DNA of 64,000 bases from Cyanobacteria bacterium SZAS-4 (GTDB taxonomy: Bacteria > Cyanobacteriota > Vampirovibrionia > Obscuribacterales > Obscuribacteraceae): NCBI GenBank assembly GCA_018266255.1, contig JAFEAT010000019.1, positions 62,001 through 126,000 of the forward strand. Direction: 5' to 3'. Below, piece by piece: positions 16,275 through 23,716 of this stretch. The position numbers and the translations under genes were made by a program. The notes beneath the pieces are model-generated. The model searched no databases. It saw nothing but the letters and a program-made list of their open reading frames with translations, and had not been told where the DNA came from. Each line of letters begins with the position of its first letter. Positions within the stretch are counted from its first letter, which is position 1.

Positions 16275-18038
16275 ATGATCGAACAAAAACTCCAGCAAAT
16301 TGTCGAAAGCGCCATTGATGGTGCCGTTAAGGATGGCAAGCTCGGAAACGTGACAGAGCGCTCTGTGCCTGTTGTCATCGAACGCCCGCGCCTTCCTGAG
16401 CATGGAGATTTGGCTTGCGGTGTGGCGATGAAGCTGGCTGGGCAGGCAAAAACGGCTCCGATTAAAATTGCAGAATCGATTTCTGAGTACATTAAAAGCA
16501 ATCCTGACGCAAATTCAGATGCTATTTCCAAATTCAACGTGGCGCCACCTGGATTTATAAATTTCCAGTTGGGCAAACGCTGGTTGGCAAACTCGCTTCA
16601 GCAAATTCATGAACGTGGAGCTGATTTCGGACGAAGCGATGTCGGTGCCAACAAGAAACTGTTGATTGAGTATGTTTCGGCTAACCCAACCGGTGAATTA
16701 CATATCGGACACGGACGTAATGCCGTGTTCGGCAGCTGTCTGGCGAACTTGTTCAAGTTTGCTGGTTTCGACGTTAAGCAAGAGTTCTACTTGAACGATA
16801 CTGGCGCTCAAATCGAACAGCTCGGCGCGCAAGCGTGGGCTCTATACCAGACGAAGAACGGCAAGGCAACTGAATATCCTGAAGGCGGTTATCCGGAAGA
16901 ATCGATCAGTCACTTCGTCGATCAAGTTATTGCATTGCACAAAGACAAGTTTATGCAGTTGAACTACGAGGAAGGTGTCGAGCAACTTGCGCTGGCCACC
17001 AAGAGTGTCATTTTAGAAGATCAGAAGCAGCTTCTGGAGACGCTCGGCATTCACTTCGATAGTTGGTTTTCTGAATCGACTTTGCACAATGGCAAGGTCG
17101 AGGAAGTATTGGATGTCTTTGCCAAGAACAATTTCAGCTATGAAGCCGAGGGAGCGTTGTGGCTGAAGTCGAAAGAGCTGGGCGACGAACGCGACAGAGT
17201 CTTGAGAAAGAGTGCCGGAAACACCACCTATTTGGCTGCTGATGCGGCTTATCACAAAGACAAATATTCACGTAACTTCGATGGATTTGTCACCATCTGG
17301 GGTGCCGATCATCACGGGCAAGTTCCGGGATTGAGAGCCGCAGTGAAAGCGCTTGGATATGATCCTGATTTGATGGAGATCATTCTCACTCAAATCGTCA
17401 ACCTTTCGCGCGATGGAAAGTCAGTCAGAATGTCGAAAAGACGCGGTACCGTTGTCACTCTCAGCGAAGTGATGGAAGAGGTCGGTAAGGATGCGGTGCG
17501 CTATTATCTCGCTGAATCCAGCCCTCAGAATCCGATTGCATTCGATCTCGAATTGGCTAAAAAGACTAGTCGTGAGAATCCAGCCTTCTACATCCAGTAT
17601 GCGCATGCCAGATGCTGTGCCATTTTACGCCGCGCTCTCGAGCCTTACGTCAACACCGAAAAGCAGACGACCGAGCCTCCAGTCTTGAGTGAAAAAGAGT
17701 GGGCGGACTTCCAGGCTGAATTTAAGAAATCAGCCGATGTGTTTTTGCCTGCGTTCGATTCTGATCCAGCCATTTTTGCTGACCAGAAAGCTCTCGTGAT
17801 GGCGCTACAGTCCTTCCCAGCGGAAGTTCGGGACTCGGCAATTAACCGTCAGCCCGGTAGACTGGCTCGCTATGCCTTCGAAGTGGCAAACGCACTGCAG
17901 AAATTCTATGAAGTCTCACGCGTCATCACCGACGACAAAGACGTGACCAAAGCCAGACTTGGTCTGATAATGGCGACAAAGCAAGTATTAGCGAATGTCC
18001 TGGGAATAATAGGCGTGTCAGCCCCCGAGAGGATGTAG
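16275..18038 (+). CDS. argS: Arginyl-tRNA synthetase
   Basis: Charges tRNA-Arg with arginine. The 587 residues match the usual length for class Ia ArgRS. The N-terminal additional domain (about 1-120) is present. The ATP-binding HIGH motif occurs as ELHIGHG (143-146), preceded by EYVSANPTG, which is characteristic of ArgRS. The KMSKS-equivalent loop reads VRMSKRRGT near residue 380. The C-terminal anticodon-binding helices include NPAFYIQYAHARC. Started at an ATG with GGGGA upstream. Diverges from the TPR/TonB gene. Confidence 0.97.
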   Translation: MIEQKLQQIVESAIDGAVKDGKLGNVTERSVPVVIERPRLPEHGDLACGVAMKLAGQAKTAPIKIAESISEYIKSNPDANSDAISKFNVAPPGFINFQLGKRWLANSLQQIHERGADFGRSDVGANKKLLIEYVSANPTGELHIGHGRNAVFGSCLANLFKFAGFDVKQEFYLNDTGAQIEQLGAQAWALYQTKNGKATEYPEGGYPEESISHFVDQVIALHKDKFMQLNYEEGVEQLALATKSVILEDQKQLLETLGIHFDSWFSESTLHNGKVEEVLDVFAKNNFSYEAEGALWLKSKELGDERDRVLRKSAGNTTYLAADAAYHKDKYSRNFDGFVTIWGADHHGQVPGLRAAVKALGYDPDLMEIILTQIVNLSRDGKSVRMSKRRGTVVTLSEVMEEVGKDAVRYYLAESSPQNPIAFDLELAKKTSRENPAFYIQYAHARCCAILRRALEPYVNTEKQTTEPPVLSEKEWADFQAEFKKSADVFLPAFDSDPAIFADQKALVMALQSFPAEVRDSAINRQPGRLARYAFEVANALQKFYEVSRVITDDKDVTKARLGLIMATKQVLANVLGIIGVSAPERM

Positions 18039-18199
18039 GACCGTCGCGGAAAAAAATTTTTACTGGCGCTTGCTCATCGGCGTGCCAGATCCGCACGCAG
18101 AGCGTATGCTAGAAGAAGAAAGTTTAGCTGTCGCCTAGAGTCAGCTCTTGCTGAACATATGCAGGCTATCTTTATCCCCAGAGCCATAAGGAACTTTCT

Positions 18200-18829
18200 A
18201 TGCAGATGGAAGAAAAGTTTTCGCTGGAGCTGAGCCAGGAAGAGGGCATCCTCCTTTTGACCAGCGCGAGACTGTTAGACAAACTGGTCGCTGGGGTGAC
18301 GATTCACGCAAAGGAGAGGGACGAGTTAATTCGCGACATTATCGACAAGCTGTCCCTGGCGGTGTCGCCTGCGCTGGCAACGATGTCGGATGAGTTGGCT
18401 GACGCCATCGTCGATTCAGTGCTGGGCACAGACGAAGAGCAAGATGATGAATTTTTCTGCCCCCACGACATTTCCGACAGAGATTTTGTTGAGGCTAGTA
18501 CCGATGGCGGCGGCTCCGCGTTTAACTACCCGATGTATTCCATAGATACGAGTCTGCCTCTGCTAGAGCAAGCTCTAATTACGCACGTTGCAGTATCCGT
18601 TGAATACTATAGCCTCGCCCGTGAATCGATAGACGCTCTGACCTTAGACCCGCTCAGTATTATGCGAGAGGAAGGCATGTGGCGCATGGTGGCATACTGC
18701 CATGAGTTGGATGACGTTATGCTTTTCCGCATCGACCGCATGAAAAATGTCGTGGAAACTACAAAACACTTCGAAACTCCGAAAAATTTCAGCCTGCGTA
18801 AGCATGAACCTTTCGCGGCTTATTGCTAG
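18200..18829 (+). CDS. WYL-domain protein without DNA-binding domain
   Basis: A 209-residue protein. The N-terminal half is helical and acidic (SQEEGILLLTSARLLDKLVA, then an acidic TDEEQDDEFF). The C-terminal half at about 125-200 is WYL-like: ITHVAVSVEYYSLARES, LDPLSIMREEGMWRMVAYCH, and FRIDRMKNVVETTKHFETP with the conserved R-x-D-R-hydrophobic. WYL domains bind nucleic acid or nucleotides and usually follow a winged helix in transcription regulators, including regulators of defence systems. No helix-turn-helix is visible here, and no defence genes are adjacent. The function is inferred from the domain only. Confidence 0.72.
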   Translation: MQMEEKFSLELSQEEGILLLTSARLLDKLVAGVTIHAKERDELIRDIIDKLSLAVSPALATMSDELADAIVDSVLGTDEEQDDEFFCPHDISDRDFVEASTDGGGSAFNYPMYSIDTSLPLLEQALITHVAVSVEYYSLARESIDALTLDPLSIMREEGMWRMVAYCHELDDVMLFRIDRMKNVVETTKHFETPKNFSLRKHEPFAAYC

Positions 18830-18830
18830 G

Positions 18831-18857
18831 GCCCCTATATTTTTGTGTTTAATTTGA
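18831..18857. repeat. Half-copy of the family B dispersed repeat
   Basis: The sequence TATTTTTGTGTTTAATTTGA just after the WYL stop matches the left arm of the inverted repeat at 14153-14170 with one change, including the flanking CTATA-like bases. The matching right arm is missing. Confidence 0.55.
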
Positions 18858-18985
18858 TTCCTCCGTTGAAAGTCGGCGGATTGGGCATCAAACCTTGGTG
18901 GCATTGCGAGAAACATTTCCAATCAATGCGCTAAACTTTTGGCTGCGTTTGCCACTTAATGGCATCCAGATCACATGAGGCAGCA

Positions 18986-19450
18986 ATGGAAAAGATAGCG
19001 ATTGGCAGCGATCACGCCGGATTCGAACTCAAAGAGAAAATCAAAAAGATCTTAGAGGGCATGCATTTCGGATGGGAAGACATGGGCACCAAATCAACGG
19101 ATTCATGTGACTATCCAGACTATGCGCGAGCGGTCGCCGATGCAGTGTCAGAGGACAAAGTCAAACGCGGCATCATCTGTTGTGGATCTGGCATTGGTGT
19201 CTCGATAGTTGCGAATAAAGTGAGAGGAATTCGCGCCGCACTTTGCCACGATGAAGTGGACGCGGAAACTAGCCGCAAGCATAATGATTCAAATATTCTT
19301 TGTTTGGCCGGTCGTCGAACAAGCGCAGACGAGTGCGAGAAGATCATCAAAACTTGGATGGAAACTGAGTTTGAAGGTGGCAGGCATCAATTGCGAGTTG
19401 AGAAAATCGAAAAGCCTCGTGCGCGCGAAGATGCGTGGCGCAAAAGTTGA
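18986..19450 (+). CDS. rpiB: Ribose-5-phosphate isomerase B
   Basis: Interconverts ribose 5-phosphate and ribulose 5-phosphate in the pentose phosphate pathway. 154 residues from the ATG at 18986, which yields the family start MEKIAIGSDHAGFELKEKI. An upstream in-frame ATG at 18959 would add nine residues. The active-site loop CCGSGIGVSIVANKVRGIRA with the catalytic Cys and the HNDSNILCLAGR segment are intact (RpiB/LacAB family). Its TGA overlaps the ATG of the HAD gene by one base, indicating translational coupling. Confidence 0.95.
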   Translation: MEKIAIGSDHAGFELKEKIKKILEGMHFGWEDMGTKSTDSCDYPDYARAVADAVSEDKVKRGIICCGSGIGVSIVANKVRGIRAALCHDEVDAETSRKHNDSNILCLAGRRTSADECEKIIKTWMETEFEGGRHQLRVEKIEKPRAREDAWRKS

Positions 19451-20250
19451 TGCCGAATGATCAATTTAAAGGCGTTGTTTTCGATGTTGACGGCACGCTT
19501 TTCACCAGCTCATACACAGTAACCGAGCGCATGCGTGAGACATGCAAGAAGCTCATGCAGCGAGGGATTTGGCTGAGCATCGCCAGTGCTCGACCACCGA
19601 AGTCTGTACGGAAAATTGGCGAAATGATCGGTTCGCGGGGTCCACTTTGTTCGCTGAATGGTTCAGTAGTATTGAACGCAGATGGCGAAATTGTTTCACG
19701 GTTCTCAATCGAAAACGCTACCGCTCGAAATCTGATAAACCAATTCGCAGAAGCGCCCGGCGTCAGCCTTTGTGTCTACGCAGGCGATGGTTGGTTTGTT
19801 TCCAAAATCGATAGAAGAATTGAAATTGAAGGCGGCGCTGTTGGATTCGAACCCGAAATAGTTCGTGATTTCAATTCCGTTGGATTAATAGAAAAGATTC
19901 TTCTGATGGCTGATCCTGATCTGGCACCAGCACTTCAGGCTGACGTCGCGAAGAACAATACATCTGTCATAGTGTCACGTTCAGCTCCAGAATATGTGGA
20001 AATAACAGCATCCGGTGTTGATAAAGCAAAAGGTGTAGAACACGCTGCGCGCTCAGTTGGTATCACGCCTGCTCAACTGGTTGTGTGCGGTGACGGAGAA
20101 AACGACATCAGCATGCTTAGAAACGCTGGGCACGGAATCGCCATGGGTCACGCGCATGAAAGTTTGCTGCGCGTAGCTAGCCAGGTCGTAGGCACCAATA
20201 ACGATGATTCTTTGCCAGTCGCTTTGCAGTCGCTGTTCAATTTGTCTTGA
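19450..20250 (+). CDS. HAD-superfamily Cof-type sugar-phosphate phosphatase
   Basis: 266 residues from the ATG at 19450, which overlaps the rpiB stop. A GTG at 19435 would add five residues. HAD motif I is FDVDGTLF with nucleophile and acid Asp, motif II is SIASAR, motif III is the Lys in DKAKGVEH, and motif IV is GDGENDISML. A large C2-type cap lies between motifs II and III, as in the Cof/YidA subgroup. These enzymes dephosphorylate small sugar phosphates or FMN-like molecules. The coupling with rpiB hints at a pentose or related phosphate substrate. Confidence 0.9.
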   Translation: MPNDQFKGVVFDVDGTLFTSSYTVTERMRETCKKLMQRGIWLSIASARPPKSVRKIGEMIGSRGPLCSLNGSVVLNADGEIVSRFSIENATARNLINQFAEAPGVSLCVYAGDGWFVSKIDRRIEIEGGAVGFEPEIVRDFNSVGLIEKILLMADPDLAPALQADVAKNNTSVIVSRSAPEYVEITASGVDKAKGVEHAARSVGITPAQLVVCGDGENDISMLRNAGHGIAMGHAHESLLRVASQVVGTNNDDSLPVALQSLFNLS

Positions 20251-20257
20251 TTGTCGG

Positions 20258-20833
20258 TTAGCGCTCACGCAAATTCAAAGTAAGTGATTCGTATGGGTCC
20301 CAAGCGGTGTTTCCGCCAGCAGCCGGAGTATCATTCGCGACGGCGTTGGCATTTCGTTCAGGCGGATTCACAATTCCATCGTTAGAAGGACCGCGCAAGT
20401 TCAGGGACAGTGACTCGTAAGGGTCCCAGGCAGTGTTTCCGCCAGGAGCCGGAGTATCATTCGCCACAATGGCGTTGTCGTTTCGTTCAGGTGCGTTAAC
20501 CGGACCCTTTAGATTTAGTGTCAGGCTTTCGTACGGATCCCAGGCTGTGTTGTTCTTAGAGTTGGTGCTGATCGCATTGTCGTTTCGATCCGCAGGATTA
20601 ACTTTCGCAGTGGTGTCACCGTAAGGCGACGGAGCGTTGAAAAGCTCCGCATTTAGTTGAGCATCGGTCTTTAGTTTATCGCTTGAAGCAGTCGCGCGAA
20701 AGACAGTCGAATAGGCACTATCCTTGGGGCTGTACACGTCAGCAGCGACCGATGCAAGGTGATGGTCGCCGCCTTGAACACGTGCTTCGGTCGGAGAAAA
20801 CGATTCAGCTGGCTGGGTCGATGGATGGGCCAT
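20258..20833 (-). CDS. Hypothetical protein with three tandem WDPYESL repeats
   Basis: 191 residues from the ATG at 20833, with GGAGG 11 bases upstream. The frame is also open to an ATG at 20851 with no such site. No signal peptide or membrane segment. The C-terminal 110 residues contain three copies of a unit of about 38-40 residues with the shared core NTAWDPYESLTLNLR, separated by ERNDNAI-type spacers. The N-terminal half is Ser/Asp/Ala-rich (FSPTEARVQGGDHHLASVAA). No family is recognised. The near-identical copies suggest recent tandem duplication, perhaps multivalent peptide-binding sites. Confidence 0.65.
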   Translation of the reverse strand: MAHPSTQPAESFSPTEARVQGGDHHLASVAADVYSPKDSAYSTVFRATASSDKLKTDAQLNAELFNAPSPYGDTTAKVNPADRNDNAISTNSKNNTAWDPYESLTLNLKGPVNAPERNDNAIVANDTPAPGGNTAWDPYESLSLNLRGPSNDGIVNPPERNANAVANDTPAAGGNTAWDPYESLTLNLRER

Positions 20834-21146
20834 ATCAAAAAAATCCTCCATGAAAACGCTGCAACGAAGTTGTTTAGGCTTCGGCGCTGTCAGCGTCTGT
20901 CAGAGACAAATGCAGTAGTAAATTGGTCGGGGACATCAAATTCGGTCTACATTTAATAAGCTACACGTTCGTTGTGTCTGAGTTATGACTAAGCGGATAA
21001 GCTGTTCATTTCTGTTTTTAGTGAACCAGTCTTTGTTTTGCTGCTCACTCTAATAATTTAGCGGCGAATTTTGGCATAATCATGGCATCGAAAACTACAA
21101 GAGTTCACGAAGACCGGCATCCATTGCATGCTAAGCTTGCCGGACT
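20834..21146. other. Divergent intergenic region
   Basis: This 313-base region separates two divergent genes. It holds two direct copies of CTGTCAG at 20887-20893 and 20897-20903, ten bases apart (one helical turn), close to the start of the minus-strand repeat protein. A CATAAT -10-like element lies near 21074 on the plus strand. No gene-like frame is seen. Confidence 0.4.
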
Positions 21147-21899
21147 ATGAGACTGAGTAACATTTCTGCGGTAACCGTAGCGGCTTGGGTTTTCAGCTTA
21201 AGCGCTGGCCATTGCCTTTCCACACCGGATAGGCAACCAGTCGCAGCGGCAAAAACAGAACACCTATTAATAGTTGGCGATTATACGCGTGGCGTTGCGG
21301 CGACCAACACCGTCGAGGCGCATGGAAACGTAGAAGTCTGGATTACTGGACAAGACGCGACGCTCAGTGCAGACGATGTGCTGGTCGATTTGACTGCGGA
21401 AACTATCGATGCAAAAGGCAATGTGCGCATAACGCGACACAATGCTCTTACGACTGGTTCTGCATTCAAATTTCGAATTACGTCAGACGAATATTTGATT
21501 ACCGAAGCAAAGGTTAGCGTCGATGGTCCAACTATCAGTTCTCGCATAGCTCCATGGAACCCCCCTGTAGTCAGTTCTGCGCCAGCGAAATTCTCATCTC
21601 CATTTGATTCCCTGTCACGGAATCGGAATCCTTACAGTCAGCCTTGGCACCTTGGACGTGAGGGCATGACGACACGTTTATTTTCCAGAACTCTGAATTA
21701 CCCTTTGAACAGCCAGACCAGTAATTTGCGTATCTTGTTACCCCGCAATGCTACAAGTTCTGCGACTCGCAGGTGGTTCGACTCTATTGAATCGAAAAAT
21801 CGTCCGAACGGACTTTTGCCGCCCGCATTGTTCAAAGGAGAACGTCACACCTATCCTCGCCAGAGTCAGCCGTCAGCCCTGCTTTCCGGCGAAACTTAA
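21147..21899 (+). CDS. Exported protein with OstA/LptA-like domain and basic C-terminal tail
   Basis: A 250-residue protein with an N-terminal signal-like segment (MRLSNISAVTVAAWVFSLSA). Residues about 40-130 show the repeating short beta-strand pattern of the OstA/LptA/LptD N-terminal fold: VEAHGNVEVW, ATLSADDVLVDLTAETIDAK, GNVRITRHNALTTGSAFKFR. In Gram-negative bacteria such domains bridge LPS transport across the periplasm. The C-terminal 110 residues are Arg/Ser/Pro-rich and have no barrel strands, so this is not a full LptD. It could be a divergent LptA-like protein or a decayed LptD. A strong hairpin follows at 21947. Confidence 0.65.
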   Translation: MRLSNISAVTVAAWVFSLSAGHCLSTPDRQPVAAAKTEHLLIVGDYTRGVAATNTVEAHGNVEVWITGQDATLSADDVLVDLTAETIDAKGNVRITRHNALTTGSAFKFRITSDEYLITEAKVSVDGPTISSRIAPWNPPVVSSAPAKFSSPFDSLSRNRNPYSQPWHLGREGMTTRLFSRTLNYPLNSQTSNLRILLPRNATSSATRRWFDSIESKNRPNGLLPPALFKGERHTYPRQSQPSALLSGET

Positions 21900-21946
21900 A
21901 CAGCGTTTTATTCTTTTGTTTGTAATTTCGAATAAACGTATGCGCA

Positions 21947-21985
21947 CACAGATGGCGTCATCGGAGAACGATGGCGCCATCTGTG
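21947..21985. terminator. Strong intergenic hairpin
   Basis: An 11-bp perfect stem (CACAGATGGCG with CGCCATCTGTG) continues through one T-G pair into a further 5-bp stem with a GAGAA loop. It lies 47 bases after the OstA-like gene. No T run follows, so rho-independent termination is uncertain. Confidence 0.4.
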
Positions 21986-22430
21986 GTGCGTTAGAAGGAG
22001 TAACTGGGTTACAGTCCTCTAAAATCTGGTTTGTCAAAAATCGGGGCAGTCGGACGCAAGGACCGGGTTTAGAATCAACTTCGCACTCGCTATAACCGCA
22101 CGATGCGACTCGTCTATTACTTATCTGCCACTCGCTTGATATGTCTAAACTCATTTCTCCATTAAACATGAAAGAAATATTTTGACCGGGAACGAAGGCT
22201 CCCGTGGCGCGGTTCTTCAGGCTCAAATCAATTGTTTGAGTTTGCCGCCGGTAGTGAAAGACTCTAGATGTAATGTCGGCTAAGGACAAGTTTCTGGACT
22301 GAAGCCGAGATTGGTATCGTATATGGTGGCGTTTGAACTGGCTTGAATCTGAAGAAATTCGGCGCAGCAATTCAATAGAAACTGGGGGTACGATAGAATT
22401 GACAGAATCACTCCAAAGGTCTTCGTAGCC
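21986..22430. other. Intergenic region with an uncertain minus-strand frame
   Basis: No gene is called confidently in these 445 bases. A minus-strand frame of 188 codons (21873-22439) is open across it, with a Cys-containing segment, but its start overlaps the opposing start of the gene at 22431 and no ribosome-binding site is seen. The 3' end of the region (TTGACAGAATCACTCC near 22397) could contain the -35 region for that gene. Confidence 0.35.
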
Positions 22431-23150
22431 GTGAAACACATAGCCTGTTTACTTCTCCTGCTTTTCCTGAACTGCTTTGCGGCAGCGCAAGCAGACGACA
22501 ATAAGCTCACCGTTGAACAGTTTCAGAAAATGCTCGATTGTCAAAAGGACGCCATAAAACGCGTCAGTATCACGAACGGACTTCCAGTGTTCGATGTTAA
22601 GGTGGCGGACAAAGCGATAGACCAGACTGTTGACGTGAAAGACGATGAGCGCAAGAAGCTCATTCAACAAGTTATTGCCAGTGGCGTGCCAATGACCATG
22701 CACGACAATTTAATGGACTGGGTCAAATACAAGTTCAGCGGCAACAAAGACACCAGTGACGATTTGACCTGTTCCGGATTGGCGGTCATTCTTCTAGAAA
22801 ACAAGGCAAACACAATCACTCACGTTGACGTTGTCGACGGCACTAACATCCTCAACGTTCAAATCGAGGGCAAGCCTGAACGTGAAGTTGTAATGCCGTC
22901 TGAAATCAAACAAGAGGTCGTAGATCAACTAGCTAGTAAGGGCGTGAAGATCGACCATAAAGCAGCGAAGCTGGATTTTAGTTTCGTCTTGCCTGGATTC
23001 GTGCTCGGATTGATCGGGCTAGGTGCAATGTTTATGTTCAGTCCAATGCGACTTGCATCTGAAGTGAATCCAAAGCCGAGCGTTATAACTCCGCAATCTA
23101 CTGAACCGACTGGTACCAATAATGGTGGCAGCGAGCCAGAGCAGCCATAA
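22431..23150 (+). CDS. Exported membrane-anchored hypothetical protein
   Basis: 239 residues from a GTG start. The N-terminus is a signal peptide (MKHIACLLLLLFLNCFAAAQ). A mixed alpha/beta domain of about 155 residues follows, with two related halves: KRVSITNGLPVFDVKVADK and ITHVDVVDGTNILNVQIEGK align, each followed by a KKLIQQVIASGVP or KQEVVDQLASKGVK helix. One transmembrane helix near 187-208 (FVLPGFVLGLIGLGAMFMF) leads to a short Pro/Ser/Thr tail. The internal duplication is my reading of the sequence. No family is recognised. The organisation resembles domains found beside FtsH-like proteases, but no protease domain is present. Confidence 0.65.
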   Translation: MKHIACLLLLLFLNCFAAAQADDNKLTVEQFQKMLDCQKDAIKRVSITNGLPVFDVKVADKAIDQTVDVKDDERKKLIQQVIASGVPMTMHDNLMDWVKYKFSGNKDTSDDLTCSGLAVILLENKANTITHVDVVDGTNILNVQIEGKPEREVVMPSEIKQEVVDQLASKGVKIDHKAAKLDFSFVLPGFVLGLIGLGAMFMFSPMRLASEVNPKPSVITPQSTEPTGTNNGGSEPEQP

Positions 23151-23175
23151 CTGTCCGGCGAGTAGAGCTTCATTA

Positions 23176-23616
23176 TTACACCTCAATGAATCGATCCTTT
23201 GTCGATTCATTCGGTAGTTGGCACGCGTCTTTCTTGCCGAAGATTCTGTAGCGATTCGCCGCGACCAAATCGTATCCCCAGTTTCTGAGCGGTTTTGGGA
23301 TGTATTTGATCAGTGACACAAGAGACCAGATACCACCTAAGTCTGAGAAGACAAACGCCGCTGCGTCTGATTTTGATAGCACTCGTTGTGTTGGCAGCCC
23401 GTAATCTGCAACTACATAGAACGTGCTCATCTCTTTTGAATTAATGGTGTATTGCTTGAGCAACTCTGTGGCGAAGTCGCTCTGTAGGGAGGCGAATTGA
23501 AATTTTCCCTGCGGGTCTTTAGGCAACACGAACTGGACTAATCTGCTGCAAAGTCCACACACACCATCAAAGAGAAAAATGTGTCCGCCGGTTTTTGGTT
23601 TGGTTAAGAGTGTCAT
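23176..23616 (-). CDS. DCC-family thiol-disulfide oxidoreductase-like protein (DUF393)
   Basis: A 146-residue protein with the family signature D-x-x-C-x-x-C in FDGVCGLCSRLVQF near the N-terminus. It is followed by FQFASLQSDFATELLKQY, a Ser-rich loop and the C-terminal WGYDLVAANRYRIFGKKDAC, which is typical of the DCC/YuxK group. These are thioredoxin-fold proteins of unclear substrate. GAGGCG lies upstream of the ATG at 23616. Divergent from the glycerate kinase gene, 100 bases away. Confidence 0.88.
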   Translation of the reverse strand: MTLLTKPKTGGHIFLFDGVCGLCSRLVQFVLPKDPQGKFQFASLQSDFATELLKQYTINSKEMSTFYVVADYGLPTQRVLSKSDAAAFVFSDLGGIWSLVSLIKYIPKPLRNWGYDLVAANRYRIFGKKDACQLPNESTKDRFIEV

Positions 23617-23716
23617 GGTGACGCCTCAGTCGAATATCACAGAAGTCAGCGTTGTCGTCCTGCACTAGACAAAGTATCATATTGTCGCTTCGGTTTTGAA
23701 TCTGAGAGGGCGAAAG

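Noticed and set aside
21873..22439. Minus-strand 188-codon frame in the intergenic region
   Set aside because: Its start overlaps the opposing start of the signal-peptide gene at 22431 and no Shine-Dalgarno is seen. Kept only as a low-confidence note.
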